Positions 11,209 to 22,262 of a stretch of 64,000 nucleotides of DNA are shown here, in pieces. The translations under genes and the position numbers were made by a program. The notes beneath the pieces are model-generated. The model was not told the origin of the DNA, made no database searches, and saw nothing but the letters and a program-made list of their open reading frames with translations. Each line of letters begins with the position of its first letter. The first letter of the stretch is position 1. This DNA comes from Prostheceraeus crozeri (Eukaryota > Platyhelminthes > Polycladida > Euryleptidae): positions 1 to 64,000 of the forward strand of contig CAJQUW010000546.1 in NCBI GenBank assembly GCA_907163375.1, read 5' to 3'.

Positions 11209-12594
11209 ATGGCGAGAAGATATACCAAAGAACAAGTTGCCGATATGATGGTCCTGAGTGATGATGAAAATGACATCGACAACATCAGCGATCAAACTAT
11301 TTTTGATTACGAAGGTGACACTGACACCGACGAAGAACAGCCTGAACTGACACCACATTGTCCTTTGCCTCGAGTCTCCTTTCTTTCTCCGAAACCTGCG
11401 CCCTTGACTCAGGCCTCTCTGCTGTTGTCGAATCCTGAACCTTCGCCTGAAGTTTCTCCGTTGCCGAATCCTGCGCCCTTGACGCAGACTTCTCCGCTGT
11501 TTCCGAATCATGTGCCCTTCAGCTCAGCCTCTCCACTACCTATGAATGATTTGCCATTGACTCTAGCCGCTCCTCTTGACTGGGAACTCATCGATACTGA
11601 CTCTGACTTGACCTTGCCGAAATTTACTTTCCTTGGTGTTCCTGGACTTGCATCTGATGGTGAGGAGGAGATGCTGTCTGTCAATGACGACAGAGACCTG
11701 ATTCAGAAATCGTTGAAATTGTTCTTAACTGAACAGTTGTTCAATGATTTAGTTGAATTTACAAACATTCGTGCAGATCAATATTTGAGAGAAGAAGAGG
11801 AGCATTTGAAACCGCATTCTCGATTCAGAAAGTGGAAAGAGACAGATGTCACCGAAATGAAGAGATTTATTGGTATGATTTTACTGATGGGTGTCATCAA
11901 GAAGCCTTCACTTAGTGAATACTGGAGCACTGATCCCTTCATTTCCACTCCATTCTTCCAAGGTGACTTTTCCATTAATCGCGATCGATTCCTTCTGCTG
12001 TACCATTTCATTCGTTTTGCCGATTATCGCGATCTAGGTGATCAGCATGATCTCCTCCGAAAAATTCGACCGTTTGCAAGGCGAATACGTAGTATCATCA
12101 GCTCTGTGTACCGACCAAAGTCGAATTTAACTGTTGATGAGTCTTTGTTACTCTTCAAAGGTCGATTGGTATTCAAACAATACATCCCAGCGAAGAGAAG
12201 TCGATTTGGCATAAAGATATACATGCTCTGTGAAAGTGACACTGGTTACATGCTCAACTTTGACTTCCATTCCATGAAAACTGAGCATGATCGTTTTGCT
12301 CAATACGCAACAGCTCTCAGCCTCTCCGAACGGATAGTGGTGCATTTGTCGGAAGAATACCTTGACCTCGGGTATCGCATTTTCGCTGATAATTGGTTTG
12401 CAAGCGTGTGGCTAGCTTCTTATCTGCTTTCTCGCCCGAACTCACTTCAAGGGGGGGACAATTCGTCCAAACCGCGGTGTTCCTCAAGATCTTGCAAATA
12501 GCATCACAGCGGATAAAGAAACGAAGTTTGCCACGAATGGAAACTTGATCGTTTCAAAATTCTGTGACAAAAAGTCTAGTGGAGTAAAAACAGT
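11209..12594 (+). pseudogene. piggyBac-like transposase, frameshifted and C-terminally short
   Basis: Cut-and-paste transposase of the piggyBac/PGBD4 type, which inserts at TTAA. The first ORF (430 codons, to 12,501) has an acidic, proline-rich N-terminus holding imperfect repeats (PNPAPLTQTSPL-type, residues 60-120), then the DDE-like domain: FTNIRADQYL, KWKETDVTEMKRFIGMILLM, LTVDESLL with the first aspartate, KIYMLCESDTGY with the second, and RIFADNWFAS with the third. At a G-run (12,452-12,458) the frame shifts. In the other frame the family's next motif (RPNRGVPQDLANSI) continues to a TAA at about 12,594, still short of the cysteine-rich C-terminus. Terminal repeats were not found. Dead copy. 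Confidence 0.88.
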
Positions 12595-12599
12595 GTAAA

Positions 12600-14690
12600 C
12601 CTTTTTACTCACGATGATTTCTTGCTTGCAGTGCAAGTTTTGCATGTTTGCGTATTTTTCAAGCATTCATTTCATGGAAAATTTTAATTGCTTTTATTTT
12701 GAATTAAATCTGCTTTGGTCACGCAGGAAACCAAAGGCTGGATTGGGGAGGCAATTTACTTACTTTGATAAACACAAAATTACAGCATCATCAGTGATGT
12801 GAAATATAAATGGTGTGGGTTGAGATATACTGATGGATTAAACATACTTAGTTTGAATGGTAGTGTTTCTTCTGTATTATGTCACGTAAATATACTTGAA
12901 ATGTGCACAACAGCAATGTTTGTGAATCAAAAAATCATGGGAAAGGACTTTATTATCAATAACTCACGCCTTCATAAAATTTTAAGTAATATCCATCAGA
13001 GAACACAAGTAAGCCTATCTAACCAAAGCGCAATGCATCAGGCAACAATTTACGTCAATAAACACAATTTTCAAAATAAATTTCATTCTTAACGTTGACT
13101 CACATGCAACTATCACTGTCCAACTTTTCGGAACAATATTTCTGAAATTACCTTGATGATAGTATTTATAATAATGGAATTGAATAATATCATTGAAAAA
13201 TTTTGAATTACATCACTAAACTCAAATCAATGGGAAATGAAATTATACGGTGTATTTTCTCATGATAGAAATGTATGAATTAGTTGCTAATTATCAAATT
13301 CACAAAAATTTCGATTCACCTCCGACATCCGAAGTTTTTGTACGAAGGTCAAGGAGACAAAAACGTTTGCGAACAGTGTTGTTGCTGCTGTACTGTTTAG
13401 ATTAATAAATAAACTGAGCAATTTGAGACAATTTATCGAATACCACGCTCTTCTGTGTATTACTTATCAAATACACACTTGTGATGAAAATTTCATAACA
13501 TTCTAAAGAAAGTGACATGGATCCTGTATAAATTGTTGCAATAATAGATTGCGAAATACAATTTCATAAAACGCAAACTAATCAATTTTTTATTGACATA
13601 AAACTTTAAACAGCAAACAGAGCCATAAAGACAAGAGCATGCCACAAAGTATGTTACATTAGGCCTACAGCTAAGACCGAGCTCATTTGGCTGTCCTATT
13701 AATTAACTAGAAATTTAACCGGAAGAAGATTAAACATATTCAACGCTGGCACAATCATACAGACCACTGATAATCTGTCACTTCGCTGTTACATGTATAC
13801 CGTCGCTCATTCATTCAGTAGTAATAATTCGTAAATTCAAATAGCCAAATTCAATCACCAGCACGAACTCAATTGACTACTCAACGAGAGATCAGTCTAT
13901 TGGCTCTAGCATCGCAAAAAGTATTGACGGCTTTCATATGAAAAAGTTGAATAAATCACATATCAGCTCGGAAGAATGCATAAATTTCAAATGACTAAAA
14001 GTGCCTTTATAATTGACTTTTAATGAATAGAAGATTTTTATTCATTAAAGTATTTTCAATTAGAAGAACCACGAGCGAATTTTTCACAAACATGCAGCTC
14101 CTTCGTTAATTTCAAATTAAGTCGGTAGTCTTTTTCAGACCGCTAACTAATTCTAACATAAACATACATTGCCCAAGTTTATGCACATAACAAGTCAATA
14201 ACATGCATATTATCGTCGTGAAGCACTATATCATGGCTCCATTCACACCGAGTAGCCTATATTAATATGAAAATTCAACTATCTGTAATTAATATTCTGA
14301 CCTTTATCATTCAAGCCCCCTTCTTGACTTATATACTTGTTATATAAGCCTTATCTATCTACGCAATGTACGCCTATCGCTTTACACAATGAAAAATATG
14401 GATACAAAACGTGAGAAAATAAAATAGAAGTGCAGCCAGACTTCAAAATTCTATTCTGAATCTCAATGCGGACGCATAGAAGAAGGGCTAAAATCCAAAC
14501 TTCTAGATGGGCTGCGTTTGACATACGTGTATTTGCAAGTCCCTTGCTAATCCTAATGTTGGTTTAGAGATTGTGATAAGTTTGAGACTTATAATTCAGT
14601 GACAAAAATTTGAGAGGATGACATTCACACTTGTCTTCCGATATTCCAATAGACTTCGGTGTCAAATTTCTTATCTCTAGTATAAACAGC
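12600..14690. other. No gene seen after the piggyBac copy
   Basis: AT-rich DNA, probably in part the decayed tail of the piggyBac element. It holds a 97-codon plus-strand ORF (12,799-13,092) without recognisable motif. No terminal repeats, RNA gene or splice-flanked coding segment was recognised. Confidence 0.4.
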
Positions 14691-14696
14691 TTCTTG

Positions 14697-14893
14697 TTAA
14701 CCCCACGCCGTTAATGAGCTGCATTGTAAGTGGGACCAAAACACATGTTTGTTGATTGTAACTGTCATTGCCGTGTCGGTGGATTTTACAGAGAAGCATA
14801 AAGCACTGGAGAGAATGAATGATAAAACTGACGTAGCACAGGAGAGAATGCACCCATGGCTAGTATACTTACCATCAGCAGCGAAAGGGTTAA
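14697..14893. mobile_element. Possible TTAA-flanked piggyBac-type MITE
   Basis: A 189-bp insert (14,701-14,889) lies between two TTAA tetranucleotides. Its ends read CCCC at the left and, on the opposite strand, CCCTTTCGCTGC at the right. The right end looks like a piggyBac terminus; the left end matches for only a few bases. It abuts the start of a 491-bp dispersed repeat whose other copy (23,978) also starts with TTAA but lacks this insert. The family call is tentative. Confidence 0.38.
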
Positions 14894-15380
14894 AAATACC
14901 AAATTTGCAAATTTGCGATTTCGATGTTTGCAAACTTGAAAATCCCAAAAAGCACTTAATTTTCTAATAGCTCTTCAGGCCTCATTTCTGGACCTTTTTT
15001 TCCCGTTTCTGCATCATCCGATAAAGCAAAGCGTTATCCATCGCAGTAATATCTCAAATGTGAGATACTGTAAGATATCTAGTCAGGAGCGAGGTTAGAA
15101 TAAGGCAACCCGCCTTTACTGAATAGGACCCACCAGGTAGAGAAGCAGGTATTTTTGAAAATTTAAGTGATTGAAGGAAAGTTCGGTCATGTACTACAAT
15201 TTCGCCAAATAGAAATGCCAACCTATTGCTAGAACCTACAGAAAATCGCTTGATAATCGAATTTGTATGAGGAATTTTTTGAAAAGTGTGTAAAATATGT
15301 CACATTTCCTTCACTTGCGCGACTTGTATGATCATTCTAGAACAGCAAAAGTAGAGACTATACAGCGATCCAAACTGTAT
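14890..15380. repeat. 491-bp dispersed repeat, copy 1
   Basis: Nearly identical to 23,978-24,468 over its whole length, with scattered single-base differences and no net length change. Both copies begin at a TTAA and stop at the same CTGTAT. No ORF or terminal inverted repeat is seen. The shared sharp ends suggest a transposed unit, perhaps non-autonomous, or a piece of a longer element cut at the same points. Confidence 0.8.
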
Positions 15381-15644
15381 AGATGTGATATTTTCACGAG
15401 TTCTTTAAACATAGTCCCGTACCGACAGAAAGTGTCTCGAATTCTCAATGTATTTATAAAACTTTAGCTCTTGCATGTAAATGAGTTGGAAGGTCAAGCG
15501 ATTTGTTTTTAAAATTAATTTTCAAAAAACTTGTGAATATGAACTTGTAGTTTTTGGATCTATGCTATACGTATATACCTTATTCATCCTCTCCAAGTTA
15601 TAGACAAATGTATGATGAATGAATGATACTACAGTAATGTTCGG

Positions 15645-15718
15645 TTATAATTGCTTGCGTTGTAATTGATAATCGTTTATAATTGCTTGCGTTGTAATTG
15701 ATAATCGTTTATAATTGA
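15645..15718. repeat. 32-bp tandem repeat, about 2.3 copies
   Basis: Units start at 15,645, 15,677 and 15,709 (partial), each beginning TTATAATTGC or TTATAATTGA. The unit is itself built from two related halves with the word TAATTG. The flanking DNA to 15,820 keeps repeating TATAATTGA-like words, which may mark a decayed transposon end. Confidence 0.7.
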
Positions 15719-16188
15719 AAATTTAAAAACCCCGTTTGAATTTCTTATGCCTTACATACATATTTTAATGCTTATAATTGATTTCTATATAACTGAAATT
15801 CGAGTGTAATTGAATATATTTTGCTCCCCACTGATACAGCTTCACCTTTGCAGTTGTATTGTGATGTTTGTTTTGCATAAATGAATTGACGGGAGTAACC
15901 TGTATTTTGTGTTTGTCGCGTGTGAATGTTTTGCTTGTGGAGTCTGCGTATGTTATTTTAAACGGGAGCTGTCAGTGATATCATGTAGCGAGTGTCATGT
16001 TGAGTTGTTTTATGTGACGGCTTTGATGTAGAGTGTCAAGTAGCCGCTGCCTTCTTTTGATGTTAATGATGATTAATCAACGCCAGGAGTTGTATTTCTT
16101 TAGAAAGTTATCACACAAGCGTCTATATATTATTTGAAGTCAAGAAGGTATGAAATCACAGCGAGATACAAAAGAGAGATGAAAAAAA

Positions 16189-16443
16189 TCACAAGTTGAA
16201 AACTTCATCCAGGCCTGCAGTCTTCGGCAATGTGCCAAGGATGGATATGGCATTTCCCCTCTGAACGGCGATGCTTAGTCTCTGGAAGAGGAAGGTTGTT
16301 GATCGCTCTTCTCCGGTCTTCTCCTCTATACGAGCGCCGATTTGTCTCGCAAATTTGATTGCAGATGGACCCCATGCTCCCATCGTTTCTATGCAGAAGG
16401 GGATGACATTATAAGCAGATGTTAAGTCTGCATATTTAGACAA
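16189..16443 (-). pseudogene. LINE endonuclease C-terminus, split off by an insertion
   Basis: An 84-residue minus-strand ORF that carries on the reading of 17,115-18,386 across the foldback insertion. It contains SKYADLTSAYNVIPFCIET, MGAWGPSAIKF and FLFQRLSIAVQRGNAISI, the usual end of this LINE family's nuclease/C-terminal domain. The stop at 16,189 is probably the natural end of the LINE ORF. Residues RK before and LSKYAD after the insertion are repeated in the 10-bp target duplication, which confirms continuity. Confidence 0.82.
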
Positions 16444-16451
16444 CTTGCGGT

Positions 16452-17127
16452 TTCAGGAAAAAGTGGGCCTGGGTTTCTATTCATCTTGTGAAGGAAGCCC
16501 AAAAAACTAGTTGATCTTACTAGATTTCTCGATTTTTATTGCGAGGCCTTTCAGCCAGCACAGCCGGCTATCGTCAGGCGAATGACATAAACACATTAGA
16601 TGATTAACATCACTCATACTGCAATGGTCAGACACAAATTACACAATAGAAATACGAACGAGCAGAGAATAAAATTACATGACTTCACAAGAAAATTAAG
16701 GCACGAAGATACTATCTACAAATACTGGAAAGTAACAGTAAAGAAAAGGAAGAAAATGCTAAGGAAACCAAAAATCACTGATATGATGCTTAGTTTTATT
16801 AGAATTATGATTATAAGCATCATATCAGTGATTTTTGGTTTCCTTAGCATTTTCTTCCTTTTCTTTACTGTTACTTTCCAGTATTTGTAGATAGTATCTT
16901 CGTGCCTTAATTTTCTTGTGAAGTCATGTAATTTTATTCTCTGCTCGTTCGTATTTCTATTGTGTAATTTGTGTCTGACCATTGCAGTATGAGTGATGTT
17001 AATCATCTAATGTGTTTATGTCATTCGCCTGACGATAGCCGGCTGTGCTGGCTGAAAGGCCTCGCAATAAAAATCGAGAAATCTAGTAAGATCAACTAGT
17101 TTTTTGGGCTTCCTTCACAAGATGAAA
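16452..17127. mobile_element. Foldback element with two 310-bp arms inside the LINE
   Basis: Arms 16,481-16,790 and 16,816-17,125 are reverse complements over 310 bp each, essentially perfect by eye, around a 25-bp loop. The whole insert is flanked by a 10-bp target duplication, AACTTGCGGT, at 16,442-16,451 and 17,128-17,137. The left end has 29 extra bases outside the arm (16,452-16,480). Each arm encodes the same 96-codon ORF by symmetry; this is probably chance. Each arm also carries a hammerhead-like pattern (see 17,029). The near-perfect arms mean recent formation or gene conversion. Confidence 0.9.
17029..17057 (+). ncRNA. Hammerhead-like motif in the foldback arm
   Basis: CTGACGA, then a 7-bp stem (AGCCGGC/GCTGGCT with one G-U) closed by TGT, then GAAA. 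This is the order of the hammerhead core CUGANGA - stem II - GAAA, with one extra T before the stem. The mirror copy is on the minus strand at 16,549-16,577. Penelope-like elements are known to carry hammerhead motifs. The cleavage-site helix cannot be drawn convincingly, so activity is doubtful. Confidence 0.35.
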
Positions 17128-18386
17128 AACTTGCGGTCTTCTGCTTCAGATGCAGTTTTTCCTGCAACATGCGACGATGAAGCGATATAGCTCGGTGACA
17201 TGGTATCTCGGCAAGTGAAGTCCCAGACGGCTGATCGTCCGCCTTTCCATGGTATCATGGTAAGTCCATCGGGACGCTTACCATCTTGCCTGGAAATTCC
17301 TGGAGGTTCCAAGATGGCAGGAACTCCACTTGATACCAAGGCTCGTCGAATAAGGTCATTGGCCTCTTGGTGGCGTGCATTTCTTCCGGCGCTCTTCTTA
17401 CATCGGAGGCCATGTAATCCACACTGATCCACAGTTTCTCCACAGACACAGACATGTTGTTGACAAAGAGGGAGACCTAAACGTAATGCACATGCGATCC
17501 GCAATTGGCTGTTATTCAACTTCAGGCCCAGTGATGGTATTGGGCATGCGTTCAACCATGCTCCTGCATACTTGGAAGAAACGGCAAGAATCCGCGCTTT
17601 CGATGCGGCTGATACTATCGAACCCGCCAACTGATCGAATGCTGACTTTAAAATCGGCTTATCCCATGCACGTTGACTGCTTGGATTGAGTGGGAGCTCG
17701 GCATTTGTGATTGCTTTCCAGTCTTTAATTGGCTTGCTTAGTGACATAGGCCTAACGAAATAATCGGCCGGCAAACTGCATTGTGACAAAAGTGAGGAAC
17801 AGAGATCAACAGTACTGTGAGCTGAAGACAGATAAGTCGGTAGAGATAGCTGTACAGCGCTTCTAACACCAATTCCTCCTTTTGAGATTGATAGTGTGGC
17901 TTGATTCCATGCTGTTTCATTGAGTTGGCAATTAAGGATATTACTGAGTGTCTCACGAATAGCCGCATCATATTCCTTTAAAATTCCATGGAAATAGAAA
18001 CAAGGTGCAGTACGCAAAATGTACGTCAATTTAGGGATTGAAAAACAGTTTCTCAGTAGAAAAAGAGCATCGTGCGCATCCAAACTTTGTAATGTGGAGC
18101 TGAGTCGAAGGAAGTCGTTCAACTTACGTTGCAGCGTAGGTCTGATTGCAGCCATGCCAATAGGTGATCCCAAAAGAACAGCATCTTTCGCTTCGATTAC
18201 CTTCATTCCAGTTTCGGAAATAATGTGTGAAATATTTGGAATACCTGTTGCCGAATTAAAATTTCTCACAATCAGCTCACATTTTTGGTGATTCACAGTC
18301 AAGCCAATTTCTCTTGCTTGTTCTGATATCATTTGGAAATCATCGAAGACATCGGTGATATGACCGGCTATCGTGCCATCATCCAA
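17115..18386 (-). pseudogene. LINE reverse transcriptase C-half and endonuclease
   Basis: A 423-codon ORF that begins inside the RT palm at DDGTIAGHITDVFDDF (the catalytic DD box). It continues through thumb-like sequence, then the zinc cluster VCVCGETVDQCGLHGLRC and RNARH, then the nuclease core ILEPPGISRQDGKRPDG and SAVWDFTCRDTMSPSY. It ends in the foldback element: the last residues KFFIL come from insert sequence. The upstream half of the RT is in another frame at 18,398-19,936. By family knowledge the PD...D residues cut target DNA for target-primed reverse transcription. Confidence 0.87.
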
Positions 18387-18397
18387 ATACCATAAAT

Positions 18398-19936
18398 TTA
18401 ATTCTGAACGAATATTTTTGGTAATGTCTTTAATTGCGAGACAAAATAGAAGAGGACCGAGTGGGGGTCGCCCTGCTGAATTCCCTCTGAAGAATGAATT
18501 ATGTGATCACAATACCAAAGGTTAGATTCTTTCAAATATGTCTTACGAACAAAAGGATAAATCTCAGGCAGATTTTCAATCACTTCTTTTAAAATCACAT
18601 CACGCTTGACTGAATTGAAGGCATTTTTAAAGTCAATCTTCAGAAATACTTTGTTTTCGGTCATTTCGTCAGCGTATCTTCGAGCTGCGTGGACTGCTGC
18701 TTCAGCCCCCAAGGAAGTACCAAATCCCAACTGCTGAGGCCGTAGCAGTTTTCCCATCTTCTCCATTACTGATGAGCTACACAGTTTCCCTACCAAACGA
18801 CGGAGAGTAAATCCGACTGCGATTGGTCGAATTCCACCGGAGGATTTGCTCAATGCACATAAGTTAGTTCCAAAGAAGATAGGACAGATCTCTTCAGGTA
18901 TCTTTCCACTCAATAGCATGTTGAAAAAGCGAGAAAGAGCATCAAGAAGTTTTGTGCGATGTTCTCCGAGCCACTTAGCCATTAATTCTTTTAGGTGCTG
19001 TGGTCTCAAACCATCGGGGCCAGCAGCTGAACCATTAGGGAAGCTCATGATTGCTTTCATAACTGATTCCGGGTAAACTTGCAGTGGAGAGGATTCTAAT
19101 GTTCGATCTTCTGATGGCATGTCACGGAATGCAGAAGCTACAGGATGCAGCTCACGAAGTTTTTTAACAGTGTCTCCGTTATTGCGTGCCAGGCACTCAT
19201 TGGATGAAGCTATTCTGACTGCGCCTTTAACGTCATTCTCCGAAATTTTTTCTGAAACTAGGACCGATAACTTCTTGTGAGGTTTTTTCTTTACCTTTGA
19301 GTTGTTGCGAAGTTCGTGTGCATTTTTTTTCATTCGCTCAAAAATCTGGTCGGCACTAATTGATTCGTTGAATTCAGAAATCTTTCGATTTACAACAGTG
19401 GCAAGGGAAGGCGAATTTTTACAGGCTCTCTTTGGTTGTAGCAAACACAAGCGTGAAAAGCTCAATAATTTTGACCATGTTATCAGGTTATTGGAATCTA
19501 CTACTTCATTTAATGTGTCCGTAAGTAATTTTGCGGCTTGCATGCGACTGGCTTTTGGAATTCGTTTCAAAATACGAACCCGTGATCGAAATCCATTTTG
19601 AATGTTGTCCAATACTTCATTACAATCCATGCTAGTGTTGGAACTAAATTGAGATTGGGAAGTGCTTGTGGTTGATTTTGTGTTGTCTATCTTCACCGTT
19701 GTCAGCAAGCGCTGCATTAAAAGGTTCTTTTTTCCATCTGTTGGTAAATGTCGTAGCTCTAATTCATGTCGCAAGTCTGCGACATTATAACTCGAGAAGG
19801 GATTCTTCTTAAAAGTTACTATCAAATTCGGTGACTTTTGTAGACAATCATTGCAGTAGAAAAGTGATATGCAGGAGAGTTGTGAGTGTTTAAAACCCGA
19901 AGCATTCTGGATGAAATAAATCCTTGCAGTGATCAC
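18398..19936 (-). pseudogene. LINE SAP domain and reverse transcriptase N-half
   Basis: A 512-codon ORF. Near residue 50 lies a SAP motif (YNVADLRHELELRHLPTDGK), a helix-extended-helix DNA binder. After a basic linker come the RT blocks: GSAAGPDGLRPQHLKEL, GGIRPIAVGFTLRRLVGK, FLKIDFKNAFNSVKRD with the first catalytic aspartate, and SSEGIQQGDP. A frameshift just after GDP (about 18,458-18,466, in a C-run) moves the remainder of the RT into the 17,115-18,386 frame. The N-terminus is also shifted relative to the PHD-bearing ORF upstream. Confidence 0.87.
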
Positions 19937-20210
19937 ATGGAAACAAGCCGTTTATGTCATCAGATTCACAGATACAACGTTTCATGCTGGAATTGAATCT
20001 TGAACACGCTGAAGCCGAGGCTGATTGATAAGGATCAGTAGGATGAGGATTCTGCTGATCCTGTGGATGATTGGCTTCCTCATTCATTGTTGCACATTTA
20101 ATATACTTTGTACTATTATGTAAATCAGCCCATTCGCGTGCCTGTTGTATCACTGAATCAATGGTATCATCTAGATGTGACAGATAACTCATCAGATCAC
20201 AAACCAACAA
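19890..20210 (-). pseudogene. PHD-finger N-terminus of the LINE ORF
   Basis: A 106-codon ORF ending RCICESDDINGLFPCDHC and KDLFHPECFGF. This gives C-x-C, C-x2-C and H-x2-C; the final C-x2-C pair (YCNDCLQK) appears in the overlapping next frame, completing a C4HC3 PHD finger and showing a frameshift at about 19,890-19,930. The N-terminal 70 residues are acidic and polar. PHD fingers read histone tails, so in a mobile element the domain may steer integration or protect the protein; that is inference. Confidence 0.7.
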
Positions 20211-20219
20211 TTTAACAGA

Positions 20220-20500
20220 TTGTTTTCACTTGTTAAGTGGAGAATCATTGCGATCCTGATCTTGTACTTCTATTGTTTGACATATTGTTTTACAGGCCAG
20301 GCGCTCACTTGTCAAGTGGAGAATCAGCTGATAATAGAAGATGGAGGACTGGACGAGAGCAGGAATCAATGAGGAAACGTAGGGAAGTTGCAGCAGACGT
20401 CGGGAAAACTTGATGGCGAGAGTCGCAGGGAAGAAACGTGAGAACTGCAGGCGGGCTGGGCCAGGAGCATAATCCGTTAGTGAAAATGTACACAAACTTG
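20220..20500. repeat. Imperfect direct repeat upstream of the LINE ORF
   Basis: The word CACTTGTTAAGTGGAGAATC near 20,227 recurs as CACTTGTCAAGTGGAGAATC near 20,308, 81 bp apart. It lies where the LINE 5' UTR would be expected, so it may be promoter-like tandem sequence. No ORF is convincing here. Confidence 0.4.
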
Positions 20501-21400
20501 GTTATTTTGATGTAGAGTTGTACCGCCATCATGTAAATATGGAAACCTGTAAATGTAAGACACAATCGTCATGTCAAGGTAATAAGAAAGGTTGGATGCC
20601 CATCGGTCGTTTTGTTTCTGATTACAACCTTATAATTGAATTTGATGTGAAACAGATGGAAAGAGATTTTATGATTATCATCTGTTTGAAGGCACCGTGT
20701 CTGTTTTGGACATTATTATGGAAATCCCTTTCATTGGTGCTCCCCTCGCAGCGTGATGATCACATTATATCACATGCCTGCAACGAAGATAAACGACACT
20801 TGAAGACAACCGTCTGTGTTTGTGTCATTCTGTGAATCACTTCATTGATGACTTTGTCCACACTCTTCATCACAACCTAGAGATGTCTTGTAGCTTATTA
20901 ATTCCTCGTTATGTTTTCAGTGAACAATGCCTCAATTAAATTTATTATCATAGTCCATGATACATGGTCTAGAGTATAGGTCATGTCTATACTGTATTAG
21001 GATCTAGGAAGATGCTTCATATATTTTTCTAGAATGCCAAGTTAATTTCAGTAATATGTATTTATTTAAATTGACCTTGAATTCCAGAAAAATGTTAATG
21101 CACTAATCCAGTAAATACAAAATTAGAACAGCCCTGAGTCAAGCGGATGCTGAGTTGAACGTAAATGAATGATTGTACTTAAGTATGTAGTACATAGGCA
21201 GATGGATGATTGATAATTCGATAACGAGTAATTGGTATTATATTTTTTCGTTTGAGTGATCGAAGAACTTCGGTTTGGGCTCACAATTGTGCCTGGTGTC
21301 AACATCTTTTGAAATAGAAAATAAGGATGTATTGTATACGCCTATAGTATTCTTCTGTTTTAATGATGATTATTTCTTAATATGCTTTTCTATCCTTTCA
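20500..21400. other. No gene seen
   Basis: Mixed-composition DNA with a 105-codon plus-strand ORF (20,518-20,835) that has no recognised motif, then AT-rich DNA up to the candidate exon at 21,402. Confidence 0.4.
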
Positions 21401-21401
21401 G

Positions 21402-21525
21402 CAACACCGAGTTGACACGAACACTGAGGAAGAGAGAGTTGGTTGTTTGGTGGGAGAGGCGTTGAAAAGGATGAAGCAGATAGAGCAGAAAAAATGCTAC
21501 CAGGTGCCCAAAATAGTGTCTGGAG
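21402..21525 (+). CDS. Candidate host exon, product unknown
   Basis: A 124-nt segment open throughout in one frame, coding QHRVDTNTEEERVGCLVGEA, then LKRMKQIEQKKCYQVPKIVS and G. It is preceded by a good acceptor (pyrimidine-rich TATCCTTTCAG, ending 21,401) and followed by a strong donor (GGAG/GTACGT at 21,526). The charged, helix-prone sequence is unlike the surrounding AT-rich DNA. No domain is recognised, and no partner exon was found within several kilobases. It could be an exon of a gene whose other exons lie in long introns, or a chance open stretch. Confidence 0.4.
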
Positions 21526-22262
21526 GTACGTCACGACATTGTGATTAACTGTTCGACTACTTTACACGTACCTCTTTCTTGTTATCAACAATGTGAGAGA
21601 CAACTTAGGAAAACACAATCTTTTCTAGAAAGAAACAAGGTAAGCTAATAAAACGAATAATAATTTAACAGTTTGCCTTGTCACTGAATTCACTATTCAC
21701 ATTGCTATGTTTTATATTGCCTTTGTATCTTGTCAGGTCACTCTCTATATTATAGATTGCTACGGGTGAGTTATAACCCAGTACTATCTGCCGTAATTTT
21801 GATATCTCTTGTATTTTTATTCAGTAATTTTGCACATGTATTACTTTTTCTATGAGGCTTTTATATGAAATTTTTACATGTTTTTGTGACGATGTGATTT
21901 TCGAATTCCTGTCTCCTAGTTATTTTGATGATCGATGTATTTTGAACGAAATTAATTATCTGTAAGAACAGATTGATGCTAACCATCGATACACTTGACT
22001 ATGTCTACCAGAAATGATGAATTTTTCTAGATTGTGCCTTGATTACTTCAGTACCGCATTTCCTCGAGTATAACCCTAGCTTATTATAGGCCTACTAGCT
22101 CACCAAATGCAACAATTATCCAATGCATATGACGATTCCCAAAACCTCGTTAAACGTTTCATTCCGTCTTAAAATATTTGATAATTGTTTGAATCAATGT
22201 TCTGTGGTACAGAACATATTGCAAATTAACAAGGAAATTTGGCAATTTTGAGTCAAAGCGTT

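Larger units (their letters stand above)
16150..20210 (-). mobile_element. LINE with PHD, SAP, RT and restriction-like endonuclease
   Basis: A non-LTR retrotransposon read on the minus strand. In coding order it has a PHD-type zinc finger (about 19,890-19,980), a SAP DNA-binding motif, a reverse transcriptase with catalytic aspartates (LKIDFKNAF, YLDDGTIAG-type box), a CxCG zinc cluster and a PD-(D/E)xK-like endonuclease (KRPDG ... WDFTC). The C-terminal end (16,189-16,443) is cut off by a foldback insertion at 16,452-17,127. There is no APE endonuclease. A C-terminal restriction-like nuclease is the mark of the R2/CRE/NeSL side of the LINE tree; the exact clade is uncertain. The copy is dead, with at least two frameshifts and one insertion. 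Confidence 0.8.

Noticed and set aside
16600-17006. Two identical 96-residue ORFs facing each other (16,600-16,890 and 16,716-17,006)
   Set aside because: They are mirror images produced by the palindrome arms, with no recognised domain; treated as chance.
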